In this document: positions 32,502 to 39,548 of the stretch, one piece after another
Layout of the letters: each line of letters begins with the position of its first letter
Position numbering within the stretch: position 1 is the stretch's first letter
Source: Clostridia bacterium
GTDB lineage: Bacteria; Bacillota; Clostridia; Christensenellales; QALW01
Assembly (NCBI GenBank): GCA_900769815.1
Contig: CAAGID010000040.1
Coordinates: 1 to 39,548 of the forward strand
DNA: 39,548 bases
Reading direction: 5' to 3'
Position numbers and translations under genes: made by a program
The notes under the pieces: model-generated
Told to the model about the DNA's origin: nothing
Databases searched by the model: none
Seen by the model: only the letters and a program-made list of their open reading frames with translations

Positions 32502-33839
32502 ATGGATGCTGTAAAACTTTTCAGCGATATATGTGCGATAATTGAACAGTCACCGCAAGAAATAAGCCCTATTTCATATAAGACCTTTATTGCAACGCTA
32601 AAGCCTCTTACCTTTAAAAATAACACATTATATCTGATAGCTGCCGGGGATATGCAAAGGCGGCACATAATGACTGCAACTATGATGCACGCATTTTTAG
32701 TTTCGGCACTTAATATAGTTATTGATTCACCCGGTGCTGACGTGGTATTGTTACTTGAGTCGGAAGCCGTTTCAGTAATGGATACAACCATTAAAGAGAA
32801 GTCGTCTATCCCCCGTCCTATGCTTAACGAGCGTTATACCTTTGATAATTTCGTTATCGGACCAAGCAATCAATTCGCCCACGCCGCTGCATTAAGCGTT
32901 GCCGAGGCTCCTGCCACAATAAACAACCCGTTATTTATTTACGGCGGTGTAGGTGTTGGCAAAACCCATCTTATGCACGCCATAGGAAATCATATTTTAG
33001 AAAACAACCCCGATGCTAAGGTGCTTTATATTACCTGCGAAAAGTACACCAACGAATTTATCCGTTCACTTTCCAAGCATCAGATTGACCTTTTCAGGGA
33101 CAAGTTCCGTGAGAACGTTGACGTTTTAATGATTGACGACGTACAGTTCTTATCAGGTAAGGACTCTACTCAGGAGGAAATCTTCCACAACATTAACGAC
33201 CTTTTTTCATCAAACAAGCAGATAATTCTTTCAAGCGACCGTCCGCCCAAGAGCATACAAACTCTTTCTGACAGGCTTTGTTCCCGCTTTGAAGGCGGTT
33301 TGCTCGTGGATATTACTCCCCCCGACCTTGAGACACGTGCCGCTATCTTAAGAAAGAAAGCGGAATACGAGAAGGTTGATATTGATGATAATATTCTTTT
33401 ACATATTGCCGAAAAAGCCAGCGACAACGTGCGTGAGCTTGAAGGCGCATTAAAAAGAGTATTGGTTTTTGCCCAGACAACAGGTGTTCCTGTTACCCTT
33501 GAGCTTGTTTCAAAAGTCTTAAGGGATTACAACGCTGAAATTCAAAAGCAATGCACACCCGAAATGATTATTTCAACGGTTGCCGATTATTTTGGTCTTA
33601 CCACAGAAGATATTTTAGGTCCAAGACGTGATAAGGCTATCGTTCATCCAAGACACATTGCATACTATCTCTGCCGTGAGCTTACAGACCTTTCCAATAA
33701 ACGTATCGGCGACGAATTTAACGGCCGTGACCACGCCACAATTATTAATGGTATCGGTAAAATACGCAACGCCATTAAAAGTGATGTTGCCGTTAAAAAC
33801 GAAGTTGAAGATATTACTATGCGCTTAAAAGGCGAATAA
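32502..33839 (+). CDS. dnaA: Chromosomal replication initiator DnaA
   Basis: DnaA binds oriC boxes and opens the duplex. It has 445 residues: an N-terminal DnaB/DnaA-interaction domain, a short linker, an AAA+ domain (GGVGVGKTHL near 148, VLMIDDVQFL), and the C-terminal HTH with GDEFNGRDHATIINGIGKI, a DnaA signature. The ribosome site is AAGGAAGGAGG. The next gene is a membrane protein, not dnaN, so the usual dnaA-dnaN-recF-gyrBA order is broken. Confidence 0.97.
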   Translation: MDAVKLFSDICAIIEQSPQEISPISYKTFIATLKPLTFKNNTLYLIAAGDMQRRHIMTATMMHAFLVSALNIVIDSPGADVVLLLESEAVSVMDTTIKEKSSIPRPMLNERYTFDNFVIGPSNQFAHAAALSVAEAPATINNPLFIYGGVGVGKTHLMHAIGNHILENNPDAKVLYITCEKYTNEFIRSLSKHQIDLFRDKFRENVDVLMIDDVQFLSGKDSTQEEIFHNINDLFSSNKQIILSSDRPPKSIQTLSDRLCSRFEGGLLVDITPPDLETRAAILRKKAEYEKVDIDDNILLHIAEKASDNVRELEGALKRVLVFAQTTGVPVTLELVSKVLRDYNAEIQKQCTPEMIISTVADYFGLTTEDILGPRRDKAIVHPRHIAYYLCRELTDLSNKRIGDEFNGRDHATIINGIGKIRNAIKSDVAVKNEVEDITMRLKGE

Positions 33840-33853
33840 AGGAATGATTGTTT

Positions 33854-36001
33854 ATGTTTAACGGAACTTTTTCAGGAAACCTCTTAGGTTTCCTTTATTT
33901 TACCGTTTTTATCTTAGGCGGTTTAACAATTTCACAGCATATTTTTAAAAAGTTTTCGGTTTTAACGAGAATATGGCTTGGTACGGTTTCAGGCACAGTA
34001 CTTTTAATGTGGCTGCCTGTTGCAGTTTCATTTATACTTGGCTTTAATATACTTTCCCATATTATCGCCCTTGTGCTTCTTTTTATATTAACTGTTGGCA
34101 GTATTTTCTACGGAAAGAAAAAGGACGGTTTAAGCCTTAATCTTGACTTTGATAAAAACGACCTGCTTATGCTTGTCCCCGTTATCATTATGACGGTTTT
34201 TTATGGACTGGTGCAAACAAGCCATATTATGCAACCCTCAGAAACAGGCGGTATGATTTTCGGACAGAGCACTTATGCCGACGTACATATTCATTTAAGT
34301 TTTATAAACGGACCCATTATGCAGGGTACCGTACCCTTTGATTATAATATTGCTCCCGGAGTACAGGCTTCATACCCCTTTTTAAGTGACACCGTTTCCT
34401 CATCAATTTATATCTGGGGTGCATCCTTAAGATGGTCATATATTGTTCCTACAATAATGGGTGCCTTCAATATTTATTTAGGTGCAATGCTTTTCTTTAA
34501 GTTATGGCTTAAAAAGTTTTCTAAGGCAATGGTTGCCTGGAGTCTTTTTACCTTTAATGGCGGTTTCGGTTTTTGGTATTTCTTTGATAATTTGAAAATT
34601 AACCCCGATAACTTTGACCGCATCTTTACAAACCTTTATGAAACGCCTACCAACCTTGACGGCAATATGATACGTTGGGTAAACACTTTTTGCGATATGA
34701 TGATTCCTCAGCGTGCAACGCTCTTTGGCTGGATGATGCTTTTTGCAGTATTATACCTTTTATACCGTGCAGTTTTCTTAAAGGAAAAAGAAATGTTTAT
34801 CCCTGCAGGTATTTTAGCAGGTCTTACGCCTTTAATATCCACACATATTTTCCTTGCAATAGGTATAATTTCAGCAACCTGGATGATTTCAAGGCTTTAC
34901 GCAAACTTGAAATATAAGCCCCTTTACGCAGGTCTTGTTGCCTTGGTAATCTTTTTAATCGGTGCAATACTCTTCCGCCATATTCTTGTTAATAACGACG
35001 ACTTATTGGGTGTAGCGGAAAAATTCCCCGGCATTTCAAATTACGATATTGCAGGCTACAGCGTGCTATTAATCTGCGGAGGTCTTATTCTTATAGCCTA
35101 TGGCGGATTACTTTTAATAAATCTTTTTGAAGGCAAGTTTAAGGAAATTTTCTTCACCTGGGGTATATATCTTATAATCGTTCTTGTGCTCGCCCTGCCC
35201 CAGCTTATTAAGTTTACCTTTGGACAGACTTCAGGCGACGGCTTCCTTCAACCCCACTTTAACTGGATAAACTCAAAAGACAATTACTTCTGGTTCTACA
35301 TTAAAAACGTAGGCGTGCCTGCACTTTTAATTATTCCTGCTATTTTCAGTGCAAAAAGAAGAACCTTATCAATAGTTGCTCCCGTTGCAACACTTATGCT
35401 TCTTGCCGAAACACTTTCGCTTCAGCCTAACGTTTACGATAATAATAAACTTATCTATCCTGCTTTCGTTCTTGCAATAGGAGTTGTTGCCGACTTTATG
35501 GTAACAGTCTTTGAGAAAATGAAAGGTATGAAGGGCCGATATTTCCTTGCAGTAGGCATTATGGTTGCCTGCACACTTTCAGGCGTTCTTTCAATGGGCA
35601 GGGAATACGTTGCTGATGAGTATGAAATGTTCTCAAAGCCTCATATTGAGGTTGCACATTGGATAAGTGAAAACACCGAAAAAGACGATATAATATTAAC
35701 TGAAGACCGTTATAATAATTCAGTTACAGGTCTTTCAGGCAGAAGCGTCGTCTGCGGCGGCGGTTGGTTCTTCTCAACTCACGGTTTACCAAACTATAAT
35801 AAACTTCAAGCTGACGTTCGCCTTATGTACACCTTACCTATAAAAAATATCGACCTATTTAAAAAGCACAGCGTTGATTATGTTATGGTAAGCGATTACG
35901 AAAGATCAAAATACAAAGAAACTATTAATCTTTCAGAACTTTCGAAAATTGCCGATATTGTATATGACCAAAACGGTATTCAACTTTATAAATTGAAATA
36001 A
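33854..36001 (+). CDS. Large polytopic membrane protein, GT-C-like
   Basis: This is a 715-residue protein with about 13-15 hydrophobic segments. An early loop has YADVHIHLSFINGP, an acidic/His pattern like those in GT-C glycosyltransferases and PTPS-related membrane proteins. The C-terminal 110 residues are soluble (VAHWISENTEKDDIILTEDR), as in such enzymes. A role in transferring a lipid-linked sugar to wall polymers or protein is inference. It begins 15 bases after dnaA and may be co-transcribed. The ATG at 33854 is preferred over TTG at 33848. Confidence 0.7.
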   Translation: MFNGTFSGNLLGFLYFTVFILGGLTISQHIFKKFSVLTRIWLGTVSGTVLLMWLPVAVSFILGFNILSHIIALVLLFILTVGSIFYGKKKDGLSLNLDFDKNDLLMLVPVIIMTVFYGLVQTSHIMQPSETGGMIFGQSTYADVHIHLSFINGPIMQGTVPFDYNIAPGVQASYPFLSDTVSSSIYIWGASLRWSYIVPTIMGAFNIYLGAMLFFKLWLKKFSKAMVAWSLFTFNGGFGFWYFFDNLKINPDNFDRIFTNLYETPTNLDGNMIRWVNTFCDMMIPQRATLFGWMMLFAVLYLLYRAVFLKEKEMFIPAGILAGLTPLISTHIFLAIGIISATWMISRLYANLKYKPLYAGLVALVIFLIGAILFRHILVNNDDLLGVAEKFPGISNYDIAGYSVLLICGGLILIAYGGLLLINLFEGKFKEIFFTWGIYLIIVLVLALPQLIKFTFGQTSGDGFLQPHFNWINSKDNYFWFYIKNVGVPALLIIPAIFSAKRRTLSIVAPVATLMLLAETLSLQPNVYDNNKLIYPAFVLAIGVVADFMVTVFEKMKGMKGRYFLAVGIMVACTLSGVLSMGREYVADEYEMFSKPHIEVAHWISENTEKDDIILTEDRYNNSVTGLSGRSVVCGGGWFFSTHGLPNYNKLQADVRLMYTLPIKNIDLFKKHSVDYVMVSDYERSKYKETINLSELSKIADIVYDQNGIQLYKLK

Positions 36002-36006
36002 AAAAG

Positions 36007-36035
36007 TCCCCAAGTGTGAGAAAAGCACTTGGGGA
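36007..36035. terminator. Terminator after the membrane protein gene
   Basis: TCCCCAAGTG/CACTTGGGGA, a 10-bp stem with a 9-nt loop, then TTATTTT. Confidence 0.85.
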
Positions 36036-36040
36036 TTATT

Positions 36041-36892
36041 TTAATTAAACGGGTCAAATGGCAAACTTATGTTGCCGTCTGTAGGTTTAGGTGTAGGCGT
36101 GACTGCCGGTGTTGGTGTTGGTGTAATAACCGGTGTTATAGTTGGTGTTACTTCATGCGTTGGTGTTACTTCAGGCGTTGCTGTTATACCCGGTGTAGCC
36201 GTTACTGAAGGCGTAGGTGTCGGTGTTGCGGTGGGCTTAACTGTGGGGACAGGTGTTAAAGGTGCAGTTTTTGAAAGATACTGCGCTGAAACGTAGCCTC
36301 GCTTACCGTAATCATATTGAACGTACATCCAGCCGTTTTCATTTTCAAACGCAAGAACCGAGTCCCCTTTTTTAAGATATGTCAATATTTCAGCTTTTGT
36401 TGAAGGACCTTTACGAATGTTTACTCCATCTCCGGTTATGTACATTATTTCACCGTTTTTTTCCTTAAAAAGCTGGAAAGAATAAATATAGCCAAACTTG
36501 CCCGTTTCATACTGAACGTAATACATATTATTTACAACAGCAAATGCTATGACGTCAGCATCTCTTTTAAGTGTTGCAAGTTTTTTCGAATTACCGTCAG
36601 CCTCTTTGTAAACAATATTGGCATCGGCGGTGGTATACATTATAGTACCCTTTGAAGTATCAGGCGTTGCTTTAGGTGTTGTATCAGGTGTTACTGTAGG
36701 TGTTGTTTTCGGCGTAGCTTTAGGTGTTGTATCGGGTGTTGCCTCCAGTGTTTCAGTAGGGGTTGCCTCAGCCGTTATCTGAAAGGTTACATCAGGCATA
36801 GGTGCATCAAAATTATCAACGTCATTTTTTCCACAGCCCGCAAAAGAAAATACGCACACAGCGGAAAGAATCAAAGCAAAAAACTTTTTCAT
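36041..36892 (-). CDS. Lipoprotein with two SH3b domains and Thr/Pro linkers
   Basis: This 283-residue lipoprotein has a signal peptide ending in the lipobox SFAGC (Cys19). Two SH3-type domains (about 82-140 and 148-205, with GDGVNIRKGPSTKAEILTYL) lie between Thr/Pro/Ala-rich low-complexity linkers of TP-repeat type. Such domains often bind cell-wall peptidoglycan. The linkers are mucin-like and may span the wall. The ATG at 36892 follows GGAGGAC; an upstream frame to 36949 starts beyond the promoter. Function is inferred from architecture only. Confidence 0.8.
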   Translation of the reverse strand: MKKFFALILSAVCVFSFAGCGKNDVDNFDAPMPDVTFQITAEATPTETLEATPDTTPKATPKTTPTVTPDTTPKATPDTSKGTIMYTTADANIVYKEADGNSKKLATLKRDADVIAFAVVNNMYYVQYETGKFGYIYSFQLFKEKNGEIMYITGDGVNIRKGPSTKAEILTYLKKGDSVLAFENENGWMYVQYDYGKRGYVSAQYLSKTAPLTPVPTVKPTATPTPTPSVTATPGITATPEVTPTHEVTPTITPVITPTPTPAVTPTPKPTDGNISLPFDPFN

Positions 36893-36920
36893 AAAGTCCT
36901 CCATTATACATTGTATATCT

Positions 36921-36949
36921 ATTATAACTGCTTCTTGAAAAAAAATCAA
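36921..36949 (-). promoter_or_regulatory. Promoter of the SH3 lipoprotein gene
   Basis: TTGATT (36944-36949), 17 bases, TATAAT (36921-36926) on the minus strand. Confidence 0.75.
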
Positions 36950-36963
36950 TAGCGAATTTTTAT

Positions 36964-36990
36964 AAAAAAATACGGGCGGATATCCGCCCG
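36964..36990 (-). terminator. Terminator of serS, beyond repeat E
   Basis: CGGGCGGATATCCGCCCG is a perfect palindrome (36973-36990), with T7 following on the minus strand (36964-36970). The stem shares GGGCGGAT...ATCCGCCC with the hairpin at 38530-38548. Confidence 0.75.
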
Positions 36991-37018
36991 CTTAATTAAA
37001 ATATTACTAACTATATCA

Positions 37019-37142
37019 GCAGTGCAAAAAAGCTTGAAAATCAGGTGAATAAGTGATTAAAGCCGAGGGAGTTTACAAAAGCGTAAGTGACCGAGGTTTT
37101 ATATCGCTTATGAACCGCAGTTTCAAGAGTTTTTTGTGCTGC
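37019..37142 (+). repeat. Structured intergenic repeat, copy E
   Basis: The outer stem is GCAGTGC/GTGCTGC with AAAAAA/TTTTTT and CTTGAAA/TTTCAAG. The inner stem is AAGTGAT..AAAGCC with GGTTTT..ATCGCTT, where one U-A pair of copy D is now U-G. The core reads GGGAGTTTAC, AAAAGC, GTAAGTGACCGAGG. It ends two bases before the serS stop. Confidence 0.7.
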
Positions 37143-37144
37143 GC

Positions 37145-38431
37145 TTATTTTTTGGGGATAAGAACTTCCTTCCCACCCATATAAGGACGTAATGCCTCAG
37201 GAATTGAGATACTTCCGTCTGCATTTAAGTTGTTTTCTAAGAAAGCAATTAACATACGTGGAGGTGCAACAACGGTGTTGTTTAAAGTGTGAGCAAAGTA
37301 TTTGCCGTCCTTACCTGAAACACGGATACGAAGTCGGCGCGCCTGGGCATCGCCTAAATTTGAGCAGGAGCCAACTTCAAAATACTTTTTCTGTCTAGGT
37401 GACCAGGCTTCAACGTCGATGGACTTAACCTTTAAGTCAGCAAGGTCGCCTGAACAACACTCAAGAGTTCTTACGGGAATATCAAGAGTGCGGAACAAAT
37501 CAACTGTGTTCTGCCACAACTTATCAAACCACATTTTACTGTCTTCAGGTTTACATACAACAATCATTTCCTGCTTTTCAAACTGATGGATTCGGTAAAC
37601 ACCGCGTTCTTCAATGCCGTGTGCACCCTTTTCCTTTCTAAAGCAAGGAGAATAGCTTGTAAGAGTATAAGGAAGATTTTCCTCATAAAGCATTTGGTCG
37701 ATAAACTTACCTATCATTGAATGTTCACTTGTGCCGATAAGATAAAGGTCTTCGCCTTCAATCTTATACATCATAGCGTCCATTTCAGCAAAACTCATAA
37801 CGCCTGTAACAACGTCAGAGCGAATCATAAAGGGAGGAATACAGTAAGTAAAGCCACGGTCTATCATAAAATCACGGGCATAGGAAATTACTGCCGAATG
37901 AAGACGCGCAATATCGCCCATAAGGTAATAAAAACCGTTACCTGCAACACGGCGTGCACTGTCAAGGTCAATGCCGTCAAACTTTTCCATAATATCTGAA
38001 TGATAAGGAATTTCAAAATCGGGAACAACGGGTTCTCCGTACTTTTTGACCTCAACGTTTTCAGAATCGTCTTTACCAATGGGAACAGAGGGGTCAATAA
38101 TATTAGGAATAACCATCATAATATTTTTAATCTTCTCTTGAAGCTCAGCCTCTTTCTTCTCGGCTTCAGCAAGTTTTTCGCTCTGCTCATTAACAAGTTT
38201 TTTCATTTCCATAGCTTCGTCTTTTTTGCCCTGAGCCATTAAAGCACCGATCTGCTTAGAATATTTATTTCTGTTTGCACGAAGTTCTTCGGCAAGCTGA
38301 ATATTCTTACGGTTTTCTTTGTCAAGTTCAATAACTTCATCAACTAAAGGAAGTTTTGAATCCTGAAACTTATTCTTTATATTTTGTTTTACAATTTCGG
38401 GATTTTCCCTTAAAAACTTAATATCAATCAT
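37145..38431 (-). CDS. serS: Seryl-tRNA synthetase
   Basis: SerRS charges tRNA-Ser and tRNA-Sec. It has 428 residues. Its N-terminal coiled-coil arm (about 30-100, very charged) grips the tRNA long arm. The class II core shows motif 2 (CFRKEKGAHG and VYRIHQFEKQEM) and motif 3 (NNTVVAPPRMLIAFLENN). Serine-site residues TSEHSM are present. No T-box is visible in the leader. It has its own promoter at 38466-38493. Confidence 0.96.
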   Translation of the reverse strand: MIDIKFLRENPEIVKQNIKNKFQDSKLPLVDEVIELDKENRKNIQLAEELRANRNKYSKQIGALMAQGKKDEAMEMKKLVNEQSEKLAEAEKKEAELQEKIKNIMMVIPNIIDPSVPIGKDDSENVEVKKYGEPVVPDFEIPYHSDIMEKFDGIDLDSARRVAGNGFYYLMGDIARLHSAVISYARDFMIDRGFTYCIPPFMIRSDVVTGVMSFAEMDAMMYKIEGEDLYLIGTSEHSMIGKFIDQMLYEENLPYTLTSYSPCFRKEKGAHGIEERGVYRIHQFEKQEMIVVCKPEDSKMWFDKLWQNTVDLFRTLDIPVRTLECCSGDLADLKVKSIDVEAWSPRQKKYFEVGSCSNLGDAQARRLRIRVSGKDGKYFAHTLNNTVVAPPRMLIAFLENNLNADGSISIPEALRPYMGGKEVLIPKK

Positions 38432-38465
38432 TTTCTTCTCTCCTTAAACGAGATTTATATGAAAA

Positions 38466-38493
38466 ATTATACCATATTTCCCCGTTTTGGCAA
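38466..38493 (-). promoter_or_regulatory. Promoter of serS
   Basis: TTGCCA (38488-38493), 16 bases, TATAAT (38466-38471) on the minus strand. AAGGAGAG precedes the ATG. Confidence 0.65.
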
Positions 38494-38529
38494 GTGTTTT
38501 TTATATACGGATATACCATAAATAAGTAA

Positions 38530-38548
38530 GGGCGGATAGTATCCGCCC
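38530..38548. terminator. Hairpin downstream of glgD
   Basis: GGGCGGATA/TATCCGCCC, 9 bp, followed on the right by GTTTTAATTTTT. It is a sibling of the serS terminator at 36973. The T-run is on the + side, so leftward action is doubtful. Confidence 0.5.
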
Positions 38549-38593
38549 GTTTTAATTTTTACGTTTTATAATAATTTTTCGTTCTGTTGCAAA

Positions 38594-38652
38594 AGTGCAA
38601 AAAAATTCACAGTACAAGGCGTGGCGTTCTGAACACAAACGCCATTGAATTT
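38594..38652 (+). repeat. Repeat fragment F1 (5' half of a copy C-type element)
   Basis: AATTCACAGTACAAGGCGTG and the following GCGTTCTGAACAC match the 5' half of copy C. It breaks off before the core, where copy F2 begins. Confidence 0.6.
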
Positions 38653-38654
38653 CA

Positions 38655-38808
38655 CAGAGTGCGAGAAAACCCGAAATTCAAGGCACAAATAGGGTAAAGC
38701 CGAAGACGCTTACAGATGCGTAAGTAACTGAGGCTTTATCCCCTTTGTAACACAGAAAAACCCCTTGCGCCTTGCAAGGGGTTGGTTTCGGGAATTTCTC
38801 GTGCTCTG
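38655..38808 (+). repeat. Structured intergenic repeat, copy F2, with inserted hairpin
   Basis: The outer stem CAGAGTGCGAGAAA pairs with TTTCTCGTGCTCTG over 14 positions (two G-U), then CCCGAAA/TTTCGGG. The inner stem is GGGTAAAGCC/GGCTTTATCCC. The core reads AGACGCTTAC, AGATGC, GTAAGTAACTGAGG. A terminator-like hairpin, AACCCCTTGC/GCAAGGGGTT (38759-38783), is inserted in the 3' half as in copy A. The copy ends four bases before the glgD stop. Confidence 0.7.
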
Positions 38809-38812
38809 TTTG

Positions 38813-39548
38813 TTATACAACAGCGCCCTTTCCAACTACCACCGGATAATTTTCCTGACCCATAAGGGTTTTGTTTTTGCGGATAATAACTGACTTATCA
38901 ATTATGGCGTTATTTAACTGAACGCCTGTTTGAACAAGAGAATTCTGCATAATGATACTGTTTTTAACAACGGCACCTTCCTCAATTTGTACGCCACGGA
39001 AAATGATACAATTTTCAACAGTACCGTTAATGATGCAACCGTCAGCAACCATTGAATTTTTAATATTGGCATTTTCGCCGTAAATAGTGGGAACTTCGTC
39101 TTTAACCTTGGTATAGACAGGGTCGCCCGTTTCAAAAAGTTCTTCGCTTACAAACTGCTTTAAAATATCCATATTGCACTTAAAATATGATGCAATATTA
39201 TGCACTCTTCCAACATAGCCCTTATATTCATAGCCGAAAATACGCAGGCGGTCCTTTTCGTGAAGAAGAATATCCTTTACAAAATCGTGAAGACCGCGGG
39301 AAAGACAGCGGTTAAGCTGATATTCCAAAAAATCTCTTTCCATAATGTAAGTGCCCATTGAAATCTGTGATGAGAAAGCACGGGAAGGGTCAATTTCAAT
39401 ATCAACTATTCTGCCTGCATTGTCGGTTTTTAAGCCCACGTGATGAGCAAGGCTTGCACAGTCGGGCATATTGTTATACATAACCGTAATATCTGCTGAA
39501 TTCTGTTTATGGAATTCAAGCATATCGTCAAAAGTAGTTTTGTATAAA
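38813..39548 (-). CDS. glgD: GlgD-like glucose-1-phosphate adenylyltransferase subunit (5' end off the window)
   Basis: Only the C-terminal 244 residues are visible; the frame is open to the right edge, so the ATG at 39523 is internal. The visible part starts in the nucleotidyltransferase domain (ITVMYNNM, FLEYQLNRCL) and continues into a left-handed beta-helix of hexapeptides (GCIINGTVENCIIF, VVKNSIIMQNSLV, AIIDKSVIIRKN). The final sequence and the short helix fit GlgD, the regulatory partner of GlgC in Firmicutes glycogen synthesis. glgC is not in the window. A glgC identity is possible but less likely. Confidence 0.8.
   Translation of the reverse strand, partial: LYKTTFDDMLEFHKQNSADITVMYNNMPDCASLAHHVGLKTDNAGRIVDIEIDPSRAFSSQISMGTYIMERDFLEYQLNRCLSRGLHDFVKDILLHEKDRLRIFGYEYKGYVGRVHNIASYFKCNMDILKQFVSEELFETGDPVYTKVKDEVPTIYGENANIKNSMVADGCIINGTVENCIIFRGVQIEEGAVVKNSIIMQNSLVQTGVQLNNAIIDKSVIIRKNKTLMGQENYPVVVGKGAVV

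Noticed and set aside
33848..33853. TTG start of the GT-C-like protein
   Set aside because: ATG two codons later fits the ribosome site better.
36069..36296. 75-codon + strand Val/Gly-repeat ORF
   Set aside because: It is the antisense of the Thr/Pro linker repeat of the SH3 lipoprotein.
38432..38465. T-box leader for serS
   Set aside because: Leader is about 30 bases; no specifier loop or T-box motif.

Overview
The window looks like a chromosomal segment of a low-GC, spore-forming Firmicute of the class Clostridia, probably an uncultured Oscillospirales/Ruminococcaceae-type gut bacterium. That placement is inference. It rests on the jag-yidC-yidD-rnpA-rpmH/dnaA origin cluster, a CotF-like coat protein, a GlgD-type subunit, strong AAGGAGG ribosome sites and AT-rich consensus promoters. 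Most genes run leftward. There are no transposases, prophage genes, tRNAs, rRNAs or CRISPR arrays.

Layout. At 0-5 kb lie gyrB-gyrA plus a small membrane protein. At 5.1-7.5 kb lie an array of miniature hairpins, a Cys/Asn-rich peptide gene and a GH5-like glycosidase with its own promoter. At 7.4-12.7 kb lie structured repeats, a small acidic protein, pepF, glmM and mgtE. mgtE is preceded by a long leader holding an unlisted leader-peptide ORF and an intrinsic terminator. At 12.9-15.8 kb two coupled sugar/polyol-type dehydrogenases face a divergent AraC regulator. At 15.8-16.3 kb there is no conventional gene, but a perfect TTGACA-17-TATAAT promoter fires leftward through a degenerate tandem hairpin array, probably an undescribed RNA. 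At 16.4-19.6 kb a ribbon-helix-helix protein is translationally coupled to clpB. At 19.6-22.7 kb is a nucleoside-salvage operon (deoC-deoD-cdd-pdp). At 22.7-26.5 kb is a methionine/C1 operon (metF, a free-standing MetH activation domain, and metH without that domain). At 26.6-29.5 kb lie glnS, yqeY and a coat protein. At 29.7-36 kb is the origin-type cluster, with dnaA followed by a large membrane protein instead of dnaN. At 36-39.5 kb lie an SH3 lipoprotein, serS and a truncated glgD.

The main non-genic signals are three. (1) A family of structured intergenic repeats of about 120-175 nt occurs six times as complete or near-complete copies plus fragments. All have one orientation and end just past the stop codon of a leftward gene. 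They share a core (GGAGYTTAC, short loop, GTAAGTGACYGAG) and have outer stems that differ in sequence yet still pair. (2) The orphan tandem-hairpin RNA at 15.8-16.23 kb carries several tiny ORFs with Shine-Dalgarno-like sites. (3) The mgtE leader carries a peptide starting MMMDDGSSP, which recalls the acidic/proline MgtL-type magnesium-sensing peptides of enterobacteria. These three are the best candidates for something new. All promoters, hairpins and RNA structures were read by eye; no folding or database search was run.
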